This document shows positions 6,821 to 14,978 of a stretch of DNA of 35,959 bases, piece by piece. A program made the translations under genes and the position numbers. The notes beneath the pieces are model-generated. The model ran no database searches. It saw only the letters and a list, made by a program, of their open reading frames with translations, and was not told the origin of the DNA. Origin of the DNA: Candidatus Amesbacteria bacterium RBG_19FT_COMBO_48_16 (lineage in GTDB: Bacteria > Patescibacteriota > Microgenomatia > CAZETR01 > Amesbacteraceae); contig MEXE01000037.1 of NCBI GenBank assembly GCA_001775555.1, positions 1 to 35,959 on the forward strand. Reading direction: 5' to 3'. Positions within the stretch are counted from its first letter, which is position 1. Every line of letters starts with the position of its first letter.

Positions 6821-8647
6821 CTACCTGTAGCTTTTGGCCTGGAGGGAGAAAAGGCGGGCGTAGGTGCCATTTTTGGCCATCAGCTGCTGGTGGGTGCCGG
6901 ATTCGGAAACTTTGCCGTTTTCCAAGACTAAAATGCTGTCAGCCTTGCGGACAGTACTGAAACGATGGGAAATAAACATAATAATCTTATTCTTACCCAA
7001 TGAGAGAATCTGCTGGAAAATCTTTTCCTCCGCTTCGGGATCTACATTACTAGTAGGCTCATCCAGAATCAGGACTTCGGGGTCCCGATATAAAGTTCGG
7101 GAAATTATCAGCCTTTGCCATTGGCCGGTGGATGGAGTAACCCCTTTCTCGAAATCACGGTTGATGGGATTGTCATATCTTAAGGGTAATTTTTCGATCC
7201 AGTCATCAATACCGGAAGCCCTGGCCATGGCTTTGATTTTATCCAAATCTATTTTGCGATTCACATTACCGACACTGATTACTTCCTTGGCAGTGATTCC
7301 AAATTCCGAGCTTTCCTGGAACAGTGTACCCAATTTTTGCCAATAGTCGGGTTTATTGAGATCCGCTACTTCGATACCATCCACACTAATCCGGCCCTTG
7401 TCCGGCTGATAGAAACCGCAGAGCAATTTTACCAAAGTAGTCTTACCGGCCCCGTTTTTGCCGATAATAGCGATGTTTTGGCGGGGAAGTATTTCAAAGG
7501 AGACATCTTTGAGAACATAATCCGTGGTCCCCGGATATTTGAACCAAACATGATCAAAGCGGATACCCCGGGAAATCGGACCGGGAAGTTTTTTGCCCAA
7601 ATTGTTAAAATACGGATTTTCCAATTCCAGGAACCAGACTAAATCCGCCAAGTACAAATAATTTTCGTACATTTCCAGGATCGCGGCGGTGAGATCGGAA
7701 ACACTTTGTTTGAAAGTACCAATAGCCCGAATGTAAGCCTGGGTAGTCCCGATGGTAATCCGGCCTAATAAAGCCTGAAAAGCAAAGACGCCGTCGAAGG
7801 TGTAAGAAACCGCGTCGTCGCTGATACCAGCTATAAACCCGTAGAACCGACGGCGGGCATACAGGCTGCTGCGCCTGTCGATAATCTGATCCCAAAAGTG
7901 CATGATGTGAGAAGACAAATATTTGTGGATACTTAAGATCCGCTGTTCCAAATAAGACCGAGTCCGGCCCAGATACCAGTAATATAGTCCTCTCTTGCGG
8001 TGGAGTTGGGCAACGGCTGTATCCAGTTCGTAATCCCGACGGATAAACCAGCGCTCTACCAATACGGAGGGCACAAGGGAAATCAGGGAAACCAGAATGA
8101 CCCAGGGTTGGGTGAGAGCGAAAATTGATAGCGATGAAGCGATACCGACAATGTGTTGGGGAAGCCTAATGTAATTTTCACCGATCCGCTGGAGTTTGTT
8201 CAGGCCTTCCCGCTCTATTTTGCTGTATCTGTCCTTAAACTGGGGATCTTCCAAGGTGGGGACGGCAATGGTGGCATATTTTTCCCCGACCAGAATCTCG
8301 ATACGCTGGTAATTACGCCAAAAAAAGAGCCGGGTGTAATAACCGGAAAGAGCCCGGCCGGCCGTACGTACTAACTGTAAACCCAACCGGGCGATTACCA
8401 ACATTATTACCAACCTAATCACTTCGGAAGTTAAGGGGCGGCCAATATTGCCAACCAGGGTATCAATAAAAGCTTTGTCTATTAACAGATTGGGGATAAT
8501 TACCAAGCTATTAATGGAATTGAAGAAAATAGTAATCAGAAGGATAGAAGGGCTGGTGGCCCAAAAAAATTTACCGGCAAACTTAAGGATGAACCAAAAC
8601 TGGAACAGCGCGGAGCGGGTGGTAAGGGATTGATTTTTGGCAGACAC
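6821..8647 (-). CDS. ABC exporter, fused permease and ATPase, with divergent signature motif
   Basis: 608 aa half-transporter. The N-terminal ~330 residues form the six-helix exporter domain (hydrophobic blocks such as FFWATSPSILLITIFF and LVIMLVIARLGLQLV). The ATPase domain follows: Walker A GKNGAGKTT near residue 395, Q-loop LFQESSEFG, Walker B VLILDEPTSNVD near 525 and switch His in ISHRFSTV. The C-loop normally LSGGQ is PSTGQWQR, with the first Gly changed to Thr. It presumably works as a dimer in the membrane; substrate unknown. The start is GTG 8647, 10 nt after serS, with no nearby ATG alternative. Full length and co-linear with serS. Confidence 0.9.
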   Translation of the reverse strand: MSAKNQSLTTRSALFQFWFILKFAGKFFWATSPSILLITIFFNSINSLVIIPNLLIDKAFIDTLVGNIGRPLTSEVIRLVIMLVIARLGLQLVRTAGRALSGYYTRLFFWRNYQRIEILVGEKYATIAVPTLEDPQFKDRYSKIEREGLNKLQRIGENYIRLPQHIVGIASSLSIFALTQPWVILVSLISLVPSVLVERWFIRRDYELDTAVAQLHRKRGLYYWYLGRTRSYLEQRILSIHKYLSSHIMHFWDQIIDRRSSLYARRRFYGFIAGISDDAVSYTFDGVFAFQALLGRITIGTTQAYIRAIGTFKQSVSDLTAAILEMYENYLYLADLVWFLELENPYFNNLGKKLPGPISRGIRFDHVWFKYPGTTDYVLKDVSFEILPRQNIAIIGKNGAGKTTLVKLLCGFYQPDKGRISVDGIEVADLNKPDYWQKLGTLFQESSEFGITAKEVISVGNVNRKIDLDKIKAMARASGIDDWIEKLPLRYDNPINRDFEKGVTPSTGQWQRLIISRTLYRDPEVLILDEPTSNVDPEAEEKIFQQILSLGKNKIIMFISHRFSTVRKADSILVLENGKVSESGTHQQLMAKNGTYARLFSLQAKSYR

Positions 8648-8657
8648 GTCTTAAATT

Positions 8658-9896
8658 CTACTTCCGGGGAGTGATTTTGTCGTGACCCATGTAGGGGCGG
8701 AGGACTTCGGGGATGGTGACCGAACCATCAGCGTTTTGGTAATTTTCCAGGATGGCCAAGGGGGTGCGGGAAGTGGCTATAGCGGTACCGTTTAACATAT
8801 GGATAAAATCGATGGCTCCGTTTTGGCGCTTGAACCTAATGTTTAAATTCCTGGCTTGGTAATCAGTACAATTGGAGGTGGAAGTGACTTCCCCGTAGTC
8901 ACCCCGGGTGGGCATCCAGGCCTCGATATCAAATTTTCTGGCGGCCATGCCGCCCAAGTCCCCGGTGCACATTTCCAAAACCCGATACGGCAAACCTAAG
9001 GCCTGATATATTTTTTCTTCCATATCCAAAATATGTAAATGATATTTGTCGGATTCTTCGGGGGTACAGTAGATAAACATTTCGGCTTTGGTGAATTGAT
9101 GGACACGATATAAACCCTTGGAGTATTTACCGTAGGCGCCTTGTTCCTGGCGGAAGCAGTGGGAATAACCGATATATTTAATGGGAAGGTTTTGAACGGG
9201 TATTATTTCATCGGCATGTTTACCGGCCAGAGTAACTTCGGCTGTGGCAATTAACCCGAGGTCTTCGCCTTCGATGGTATAGGTCTGGGCTTCATTGCCT
9301 TTGGGCATGTAGCCGGTACCTAAATAGTATCGGGCTTTGGCCAGGTCCGGGGTGATAACCGGCAGGAAACCTTCTTTCTGCAATAAATCAAAAGTAAACC
9401 GGACCAGAGCCAGTTCTAATAGTGCGCCGTCACCGTACCAGTAGTAAAACTGGGAGCCAACTACTTTGGCCCCGGTAACGAAATCCAAAATATTTAGATA
9501 TTTACCCAATTCCAGATGATCCTTGGGCTGAAAGTCAAATTTGCGGGGGACTCCCCACTTTCTGACTTCGACATTCTCTGTTTCGTTTTTACCAAGCGGA
9601 GCTTCGGGTCGGGGGAGGTTGGGAATTTGACTTAATATTTCTTCCAATTGAGATTTTGTCTTATCTGCTTCCGACTCAATTTGCTTGAGCTCGGTTTTAA
9701 GTTTCTTACCCTCGCCTATCTGATCTTTGGTAAGGGCATTGCGGGAAGCGCGCAGGGTTTCACTGGTATGCAGGTGCCGGCGATACTGAGTGTCCAGTTT
9801 TTGTGCCTGGTCAACCAGGTCGGGATCGTAACCTTTGGCAGACACACCTTTTTTTACCAGGTCGGATTGTTCGCGAATTAGCTTGATGTCTAACAT
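8658..9896 (-). CDS. serS: Seryl-tRNA synthetase
   Basis: 412 aa, typical for bacterial SerRS. Charges tRNA-Ser with serine. The N-terminal ~110 residues are the long antiparallel coiled coil that grips the tRNA-Ser variable arm (RASRNALTKDQIGEGKKLKTELKQ region). Class II motif 2 is the CFRQEQGAYGKYSKGLYRVHQF stretch, followed by FTKAEMFIYC; GDLGGMAARKFDIEAWMP and TSTSNCTDYQARRL-like serine-site residues are present; motif 3 is in TAIATSRTPLAILENYQ. ATG 9896. It is preceded by a 198-nt leader with a T-box-like core and an intrinsic terminator, so it is probably induced by uncharged tRNA-Ser. Confidence 0.97.
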   Translation of the reverse strand: MLDIKLIREQSDLVKKGVSAKGYDPDLVDQAQKLDTQYRRHLHTSETLRASRNALTKDQIGEGKKLKTELKQIESEADKTKSQLEEILSQIPNLPRPEAPLGKNETENVEVRKWGVPRKFDFQPKDHLELGKYLNILDFVTGAKVVGSQFYYWYGDGALLELALVRFTFDLLQKEGFLPVITPDLAKARYYLGTGYMPKGNEAQTYTIEGEDLGLIATAEVTLAGKHADEIIPVQNLPIKYIGYSHCFRQEQGAYGKYSKGLYRVHQFTKAEMFIYCTPEESDKYHLHILDMEEKIYQALGLPYRVLEMCTGDLGGMAARKFDIEAWMPTRGDYGEVTSTSNCTDYQARNLNIRFKRQNGAIDFIHMLNGTAIATSRTPLAILENYQNADGSVTIPEVLRPYMGHDKITPRK

Positions 9897-9916
9897 AATT
9901 TAATCTTAACAGTAAT

Positions 9917-9941
9917 AAAAAAACTCGCAAATGTTTGCGAG
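9917..9941 (-). terminator. Leader terminator upstream of serS
   Basis: On the minus strand: CTCGCAA, a short loop, TTGCGAG, followed directly by seven T. It ends only about 20 nt before the serS ATG, so it acts within the leader, not at the end of a gene. Confidence 0.8.
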
Positions 9942-10012
9942 CTGCGGTTTCAGGTGCCACCTCAACTAATACTTAATTTGGAAGCTGTTACGGGCTGACC
10001 CGGGCTACTTCG

Positions 10013-10031
10013 CCCTTCGACAAGCTCAGGG
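10013..10031 (+). repeat. 19-bp dispersed repeat, copy 1
   Basis: CCCTTCGACAAGCTCAGGG, identical to 17704-17722. It can form a CCCT/AGGG stem. In this copy it is the top of a hairpin in the serS leader. Confidence 0.7.
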
Positions 10032-10094
10032 CTATGAAGCCAGCATCGTCCGATGGAATTCGGACTCAAGCGCTTTTTTAACTTAGAGCGTATT

Positions 10095-10637
10095 TTAATC
10101 CTTTTGCAAGGGTTGATCAAGCGTCAAACTGGGTGCCGATTTTCTTTTTTCTCTTTTCCTAAATGCCTGGTCATTTTCCATGGCAATTATTCTTATTCTA
10201 TCTAAAATCTCTCCTGGTACAGCCGCCAGAGACGGAAAATTTAAGGTGTTTAAAGCTCCCGTAAAACCGTATTGAATACACCATTCCATGGCTTTTATTT
10301 CTTCTTGAGAAGGATAAAAATTAGCAGACATATGACCTGCGTTTGGATTTTTTGGCATAGAATCGGAAATGGCAATCGCAGCTTCGGTAAGTTTAAATAA
10401 ATAGGAAGCAGGGCCTAAAAGAGCATTCGGATCATCCCGAACTACAAACCTGGCTGTTCGGGCTTCATCGATAAGAACTTGAATTGCTCCAATTTGTAAT
10501 ACCGCAAGACGGACCGGCCCTAAAGCAGGATAAATTTCTGCCGTTAAATTATCGATATTTCCAGCGCCCACATCTTTTCTTGCGTTTTCAACCTGCTGAT
10601 TGTAAGTTAATTCTGAAGGTGGTTCCTGTTCGGCCAT
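10095..10637 (-). CDS. Hypothetical protein
   Basis: 180 aa, not recognised. Predicted soluble and mostly helical; no signal peptide or membrane segment. Mid-protein stretch LAVLQIGAIQVLIDEARTARFVV and the C-terminal helix EILDRIRIIAMENDQAFRKREKRK stand out, and the tail is basic and polar. ATG 10637. It sits 14 nt after the HD-domain gene and 198 nt before serS, on the same strand. Codon use is more AT-rich than secA or lon. It could be lineage-specific; nothing links it to tRNA charging apart from position. Confidence 0.72.
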   Translation of the reverse strand: MAEQEPPSELTYNQQVENARKDVGAGNIDNLTAEIYPALGPVRLAVLQIGAIQVLIDEARTARFVVRDDPNALLGPASYLFKLTEAAIAISDSMPKNPNAGHMSANFYPSQEEIKAMEWCIQYGFTGALNTLNFPSLAAVPGEILDRIRIIAMENDQAFRKREKRKSAPSLTLDQPLQKD

Positions 10638-10651
10638 GATGGCTGATTATA

Positions 10652-11218
10652 CTACAGGCCGATCTGTGAGGCAATTTGCTGCATGGCGGAGAGGGAGAGA
10701 GCGATAAAGTCATCGAGCTCTATACCCAGTTTTTCCTGACAGAGTGCGATTTGTTCGCGATGCGCTCCGGCGGCAAAAGATTTTTGGGGGAATTTTTTCA
10801 GAACCGCTTCTACAGTCACCGAAGAAAGTTTTTTGTCCGGCATGACTAAAGCTACAGCCACTATCAGGCCGGTGAGCTCGTCACTGCAGTAAAGGGACCA
10901 TTCGAGGTAGTTTGCGGGCTGGTTTTGGCCGGTATGGACGAAGTTGTGAGAAAGGATGGCGGAGAGAATCTCCTGATCAGTCTCCCCCATTTCAGTCAGC
11001 CACGCGTGCATTAGAAGAGTGTGTTTGGCCGGAGTATCTTTGGATAATTCATAATCGCCGTCGTGCAGAAGTCCCACTATCCCCCACTTCTGGGCTGAAG
11101 CTTCGAAGTGCTTCGCTAACGCTCGCATCACCGCCTCCACTGCCAGACAATGGCGGCGCAAGTTCCGGTTTTGCATCCGGGAAGTCAGTAGCTGCCAAGC
11201 TTGGTCCCTGGTGATCAT
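10652..11218 (-). CDS. HD-domain phosphohydrolase
   Basis: 188 aa. Metal-binding HD-superfamily residues are visible: His in NLRRHCLAVEAVM (about residue 23), the HD pair in WGIVGLLHDGDYE (about 53), and later His residues in HTLLMHAWL and AILSHNFVHTG, then Asp in YCSDELTGLIVA. These proteins are metal-dependent hydrolases, often on nucleotides or phosphate esters; the substrate here cannot be told. ATG 11218. Spacing of 15 nt from lysS and 14 nt to the next gene puts it inside the greA-lysS operon. The C-terminal half (ALVMPDKKLSSVTVEAVLKKFPQKSFAAG) is helical. Confidence 0.85.
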   Translation of the reverse strand: MITRDQAWQLLTSRMQNRNLRRHCLAVEAVMRALAKHFEASAQKWGIVGLLHDGDYELSKDTPAKHTLLMHAWLTEMGETDQEILSAILSHNFVHTGQNQPANYLEWSLYCSDELTGLIVAVALVMPDKKLSSVTVEAVLKKFPQKSFAAGAHREQIALCQEKLGIELDDFIALSLSAMQQIASQIGL

Positions 11219-11233
11219 AAATATAGGTTTAAA

Positions 11234-12724
11234 CTAAGGTGAATGGGTCTTTGAGGATGAAAAAGGGCGGAGGGTAGGGAAAAGAATGACTTCTTTGATA
11301 ATGGGGGTGTTGGTAAACAGCATTACCATTCGATCGATACCGATTGCTATTCCACAAGTTGGCGGAAAACCATGTTCAATAGCTTCTAGGTAGTCATAAT
11401 CTGTTTGATGGGCTTCTTCGAATCCGGCTTTTTCTCTTTTCTTTTCTTCAATAAATCGCTGATATAAATCCAGTGGATCATTTAATTCTGTATAGTTATT
11501 ACCCAGTTCGGAACCGAAGGCAAACATTTCAAATCTCTGAGTAAATCTTGGATCGGGACATTTTTTAGCCAAGGGAGAAATTTCGATAGGATAGTTGTAT
11601 ATAATTGTTGGTTGGACAAGCTTTTCTTCTACGGCTTCCTCAAAAACAAACGCGATAATTTCGCCAATTTTATTCAATTTATTGAGCAATTTTAATTTTT
11701 CTTTGGGAATTTCCAGCTTTGAGATGGCGATTTTTGCTTCCTCAGTCGTTTGCCAATCTAAAGGATTTAGATGACAAAATTCTTTGATAGCTCCAACATA
11801 GCTGTATCTTTTCCAAGGCCGTTTTACATCCATTGCTAAACCCTGGTAATTAATTTGAGTGGTACCTAGTACTTTTTTGGCCGCATACTCAAATATTTCT
11901 TCGATCATGTCCATCCCATACTGATAATCTTGAAAAGCTATCATAGCTTCAAACATGGTAAATTCCGGATTATGGTCATGATCCACTCCTTCATTTCTAA
12001 AGACCTTAGTAATCTCGTACACTTTCTCAAATCCACCGACAATTAGTCTTTTTAAGTACATTTCATCCGAAATTCGCAGATAAAAATCGCTACCCAAGAC
12101 TTCGTGGTGAGTAATGAATGGTTTGGCAAAACCTCCGCCATATATGGGTTGAAGAGTGGGGGTTTCAACTTCTAAAAAACCTTTGGTGTCCAGGTATTTT
12201 CGAATAGATGATATAATTTTAGTTCTGAGTTCGAACTTAGTTTTTATCTCCGAATTTAATAGCAAATCCAAATATTTTTTGCGATATCGCTCTTCGACGT
12301 CTTTCAGACCATCCCATTCGTTGGGTATGGGGCGCAGAGTTTTGGCAAGAAGCTCGAAATAGGCTATATCGATCGTGATTTCACCCGCCTGGGTAGTAAT
12401 GATTTCGCCGGAAACACCCAGGAAATCTCCCACATCAAAATACTGCAGGAGGTCAAATTTGTCCGCCAGTTTATTTTTGGCAAACATGAGCTGAATTTCA
12501 CCCGTTGCGTCACGCAGATCGGCAAAAATTACCTGCCCGTGCTGACGCCAGCGCCAGAGACGGCCGACTGTGGAGACGCTCTTGCCGTGTTTCTGGCGAG
12601 CGCTAGAGACAGAGATAGAGACTTGCGAATACTTTGACGGGTAGGGATCGATACCGAGACTGCGGAGTTTGGCCAATTTTTGCAAACGGATATTACGTAT
12701 TTCCTCAAGACGGGAGTCGGCCAT
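11234..12724 (-). CDS. lysS: Lysyl-tRNA synthetase, class II
   Basis: 496 aa, typical of bacterial LysRS. It has an N-terminal OB-fold anticodon-binding domain (VSTVGRLWRWRQHGQVIFADLRD at about 50-72) and a class II catalytic core: motif 1 region FLEVETPTLQPIYGG, motif 2 VFRNEGVDHDHNPEFTMFE, ATP/lysine pocket LGNNYTELNDP and motif 3 GIAIGIDRMVMLFTN near the end, finishing in VILFPTLRP. Attaches lysine to tRNA-Lys. ATG 12724, nine bases after the greA stop, so it is transcribed from the greA promoter. Full length. Confidence 0.97.
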   Translation of the reverse strand: MADSRLEEIRNIRLQKLAKLRSLGIDPYPSKYSQVSISVSSARQKHGKSVSTVGRLWRWRQHGQVIFADLRDATGEIQLMFAKNKLADKFDLLQYFDVGDFLGVSGEIITTQAGEITIDIAYFELLAKTLRPIPNEWDGLKDVEERYRKKYLDLLLNSEIKTKFELRTKIISSIRKYLDTKGFLEVETPTLQPIYGGGFAKPFITHHEVLGSDFYLRISDEMYLKRLIVGGFEKVYEITKVFRNEGVDHDHNPEFTMFEAMIAFQDYQYGMDMIEEIFEYAAKKVLGTTQINYQGLAMDVKRPWKRYSYVGAIKEFCHLNPLDWQTTEEAKIAISKLEIPKEKLKLLNKLNKIGEIIAFVFEEAVEEKLVQPTIIYNYPIEISPLAKKCPDPRFTQRFEMFAFGSELGNNYTELNDPLDLYQRFIEEKKREKAGFEEAHQTDYDYLEAIEHGFPPTCGIAIGIDRMVMLFTNTPIIKEVILFPTLRPFSSSKTHSP

Positions 12725-12733
12725 GAAGTGATT

Positions 12734-13192
12734 TTACTCGATGGTTACGATGGTGTACAGAATCTTACCCGCGGGAGCAGTGACTTCCACTTTGTCCCCG
12801 ACTTTCTTGCCAATCAAAGCCTGACCCAGTGGTGAAGACATAGAGATCTTCTTTTCGGCAGGATCGGCTTCCCACTCCCCCACTATTTTGTAAACCACGT
12901 GGGTTGAGTTCACCCGGACGGTGACGGTGTGGCCAAAGCTAATTTGGGAATTAGAAGACGGGGTTGTCACCTTGGCAATTCTGATAATATCCTCGAGCTC
13001 GGCAATACGGCCGTCTATAAAAGTCAGCTCTTCCTTGGCACTAATGTAATCGCTATTCTCGGACAAATCACCCATATCACGGGCGGCGGTTAAGCGGGCT
13101 ACCTGGGCAGGGCGGCGGTTATCGACCAGATCCGCTAACTCGGCCTTGAGAGTATCCAAGCCGGCTTGAGTGATGAGTATGTTTTGGTGCAT
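12734..13192 (-). CDS. greA: Transcription elongation factor GreA
   Basis: 152 aa. GreA rescues backtracked RNA polymerase by stimulating transcript cleavage. The N-terminal coiled coil carries the family segments GLDTLKAELADLV, the RPAQVARLTAARDMGDLSENSDY tip region with the acidic DMGDLSEN residues, and the AELEDIIRIAKV return helix. The C-terminal FKBP-like domain holds SPLGQALIGKKVGDKVEVTAP. ATG 13192. First gene of the long minus-strand operon. A near-consensus promoter lies about 75 nt upstream, and a terminator-like hairpin with eight T lies between promoter and gene. Confidence 0.97.
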   Translation of the reverse strand: MHQNILITQAGLDTLKAELADLVDNRRPAQVARLTAARDMGDLSENSDYISAKEELTFIDGRIAELEDIIRIAKVTTPSSNSQISFGHTVTVRVNSTHVVYKIVGEWEADPAEKKISMSSPLGQALIGKKVGDKVEVTAPAGKILYTIVTIE

Positions 13193-13212
13193 AGATTTCA
13201 GAAAGAATTTCT

Positions 13213-13245
13213 AAAAAAAATAAGCCGCGCCTGGTTGGCGGGGCC
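13213..13245 (-). terminator. Terminator-like hairpin in the greA leader
   Basis: On the minus strand GCCCCGCC, loop AACCA, GGCGCGGC (one C-C mismatch), then TTA and a run of eight T (13220-13213). It stands between the promoter and greA, so would act as an attenuator or release a short leader RNA. Confidence 0.65.
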
Positions 13246-13265
13246 AATGTTACTTTACCTAGGGT

Positions 13266-13294
13266 ATTTTACTCACCTGTCAAGTAGTTGTCAA
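13266..13294 (-). promoter_or_regulatory. Promoter of the greA operon
   Basis: Minus strand: consensus -35 TTGACA (13294-13289), 17-nt spacer, -10 TAAAAT (13271-13266). Predicted start near 13259. Confidence 0.8.
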
Positions 13295-13354
13295 TCGAGG
13301 CTAATTACATCTAATTCAGCCTGTTTAATCAGGCTATTTATGAGAAAACAATCC

Positions 13355-13363
13355 TGGTAAAAT
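13355..13363 (+). promoter_or_regulatory. Extended -10 promoter of the first tRNA-Glu
   Basis: TGG followed by TAAAAT (13358-13363), 12 nt before the tRNA. The -35 (TATTTA) is weak, as usual for extended -10 promoters. Confidence 0.5.
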
Positions 13364-13374
13364 ACATTACGACC

Positions 13375-13447
13375 GGCCCCATCGTCTAGTGGCCTAGGAC
13401 ACCAGGTTCTCATCCTGGTAACCGGGGTTCAAATCCCCGTGGAGTCA
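13375..13447 (+). tRNA. tRNA-Glu (CTC), copy 1
   Basis: Cloverleaf: acceptor GGCCCCA/TGGAGTC, D arm with TCGTCTAGTGG, anticodon stem CCAGG with loop TTCTCAT (anticodon CTC), T arm CGGGG-TTCAAAT-CCCCG, discriminator A. CCA is not encoded. The acceptor stem has a G-U at pair 2 and a C-A mismatch at pair 4 (bases 13378 and 13443). It shares the D and anticodon arms with the copy at 17631 but differs in acceptor and T stems. Confidence 0.93.
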
Positions 13448-13514
13448 CAAAATCCCCTGTTTCCAACCTTTAGAAAAAAGTATAGGTTGATAATTAACAG
13501 AATTTAAACAACTT

Positions 13515-14822
13515 ATGTTAGACCAGCTTGACCTACAGGAAAAAGACCAAACTTCTACGCATAAGGAAAACCCGCAGGGGATAGCGCCAATATTGAAAGG
13601 TCTTGCGCGTATAGCTATCACAAGAACAAGAACTTATAATCCAGAAGAAGTTGGGGGTTTGGCTCGTACTGAACGATTTCGCAGAAATATTGAGAAAGTA
13701 CAAATCATTGCACATAAGGCCGGGGGTGGTGAAATGCCCGAAGGAACACTTGTCGCAATGGAGAAAGCCTTAAAAAACGGCGCTGACTGGCTTGATGTTG
13801 ATTTGCGGATGTCAGAGGATAACATACTTGTAATATCTCACTCTCCTACGGCTGAAGATGTTGATGAAAGTAGCAAAGTGAAAGGTGATATTTCAGAACT
13901 AAATTTAGCAGAAATAAAAAAACTTGACGCCGGTCATAATTTTACAAATAATGAGCATGATTTTCCTTACAGGGGGCAAGGAATAACGGTTCCTACTCTA
14001 GATGAAGCATTGACGGCTTTTCCTCAAAGTCGTTTTACAATCCATTTATTAGGGCAGAAGGAAGACATTGAAGAAGAACTAGTAAAAGTAATCGAAAAAT
14101 ATAATGCATTCGACAGGGTATTTGTAGCTGGTTTTTCGGAAGGACCGCTTATTAAAGTCAAAGAATTATCCGGTGGTAGGATAAAACGAGGTGCGGGCGC
14201 AAAAGAAACAATTGGCTTTATGGACGCTGTTAAACGCGGGGAAATGCCTTCGTCGGTAGATTTTGATTTTTTCGTTCCCGGGGGTGAAGAAGCTCAATCT
14301 GCTGGGAAAATGTACGAGAAACTTGGAGCTAAACTTATGGATATAGCGAGACAGAAGAAACTGCCCGATATAGATTTTATTGTCACATGTAAAAGTCTGG
14401 GGATTCCCATTTATATTTGGACTGTAAACGACAAAGAAGAAATGATGCTTTGGATTGCGCTTGGAGTGGACGGTATATATACGGATTATCCGTCTCAACT
14501 TAACGAGATAAAAATGCAATATCCTGAAAAACCCTTTGATTTTATTGAAAACTTTGGGGAATACCTCGTTGATGGTCTTGCCGACTGGGTTATTACTTAT
14601 GCCGCAGCAAATAACTTAGGTTGGGAGAACCGCATGCCTACAGCGGATGAAATAGTAGCAGAGGTTAAAAATATGGAATTTAATTCTACAAAGAGAGCAG
14701 ATGGAGTAATCCGTATTGAAAGGCAACTGCAAGATATTGCTGATAAGGTTCTGCAAGAGAATGCTCCAGAATTGGATCCAAGGCTTGAAGAAGTGTTAAT
14801 ACTTGCTACAAACAAACTTTAA
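13515..14822 (+). CDS. Glycerophosphodiester phosphodiesterase (GDPD) family protein
   Basis: 435 aa. The TIM-barrel GDPD landmarks are present: IAHKAGGGEMPEGTLVAMEKALKN aligned to the HRG..PENT start (about residue 67), WLDVDLRMSEDNILVISHS for the metal-binding ExD and second His strand, LDEAL, and at the C-terminal end of the barrel IYIWTVNDKEEMMLWIALGVDGIYTDYP. Glu of ExD is Asp and the usual HD pair is HS, but both catalytic His appear kept. Family members hydrolyse glycerophosphodiesters. There is a ~60-aa N-terminal extension and an ~85-aa C-terminal extension of unknown role. No signal peptide. ATG 13515. AT-rich, standing alone between tRNA and repeat DNA, so probably acquired. Confidence 0.83.
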   Translation: MLDQLDLQEKDQTSTHKENPQGIAPILKGLARIAITRTRTYNPEEVGGLARTERFRRNIEKVQIIAHKAGGGEMPEGTLVAMEKALKNGADWLDVDLRMSEDNILVISHSPTAEDVDESSKVKGDISELNLAEIKKLDAGHNFTNNEHDFPYRGQGITVPTLDEALTAFPQSRFTIHLLGQKEDIEEELVKVIEKYNAFDRVFVAGFSEGPLIKVKELSGGRIKRGAGAKETIGFMDAVKRGEMPSSVDFDFFVPGGEEAQSAGKMYEKLGAKLMDIARQKKLPDIDFIVTCKSLGIPIYIWTVNDKEEMMLWIALGVDGIYTDYPSQLNEIKMQYPEKPFDFIENFGEYLVDGLADWVITYAAANNLGWENRMPTADEIVAEVKNMEFNSTKRADGVIRIERQLQDIADKVLQENAPELDPRLEEVLILATNKL

Positions 14823-14978
14823 GCGAAAAAGTTTATTTAATCCTCTGCAGAAAAATTTAAATTAGACCTATTAGTAGATTACTCATGTAAATCTCTTAAA
14901 GTTATAAATTGACTATTCTGTGAGTTTGGAATAATAAAACGACGGGTCACAAATAAACTTCACTTTCCGGCAGGGCTT

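Larger units (their letters stand above)
9917..10080 (-). promoter_or_regulatory. Candidate T-box riboswitch in the serS leader
   Basis: The minus strand reads TTGAGGTGGCACC at 9965-9953, followed by TGAAACCGCAG and the terminator. TGGCACC matches the T-box bulge UGGNACC, and the variable base C is what a tRNA-Ser end (discriminator G, GCCA) would require. A short antiterminator can be drawn: GAG and CTG pair with CAG and CTC, using the 5' arm of the terminator. The upstream part has stems GTCCGA/TCGGAC (near 10040-10060) and a long hairpin containing the 19-bp dispersed repeat. Ser codons AGC and TCC occur near 9980-9995, but I could not place a convincing specifier loop. T-boxes commonly control serS. 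Confidence 0.52.
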
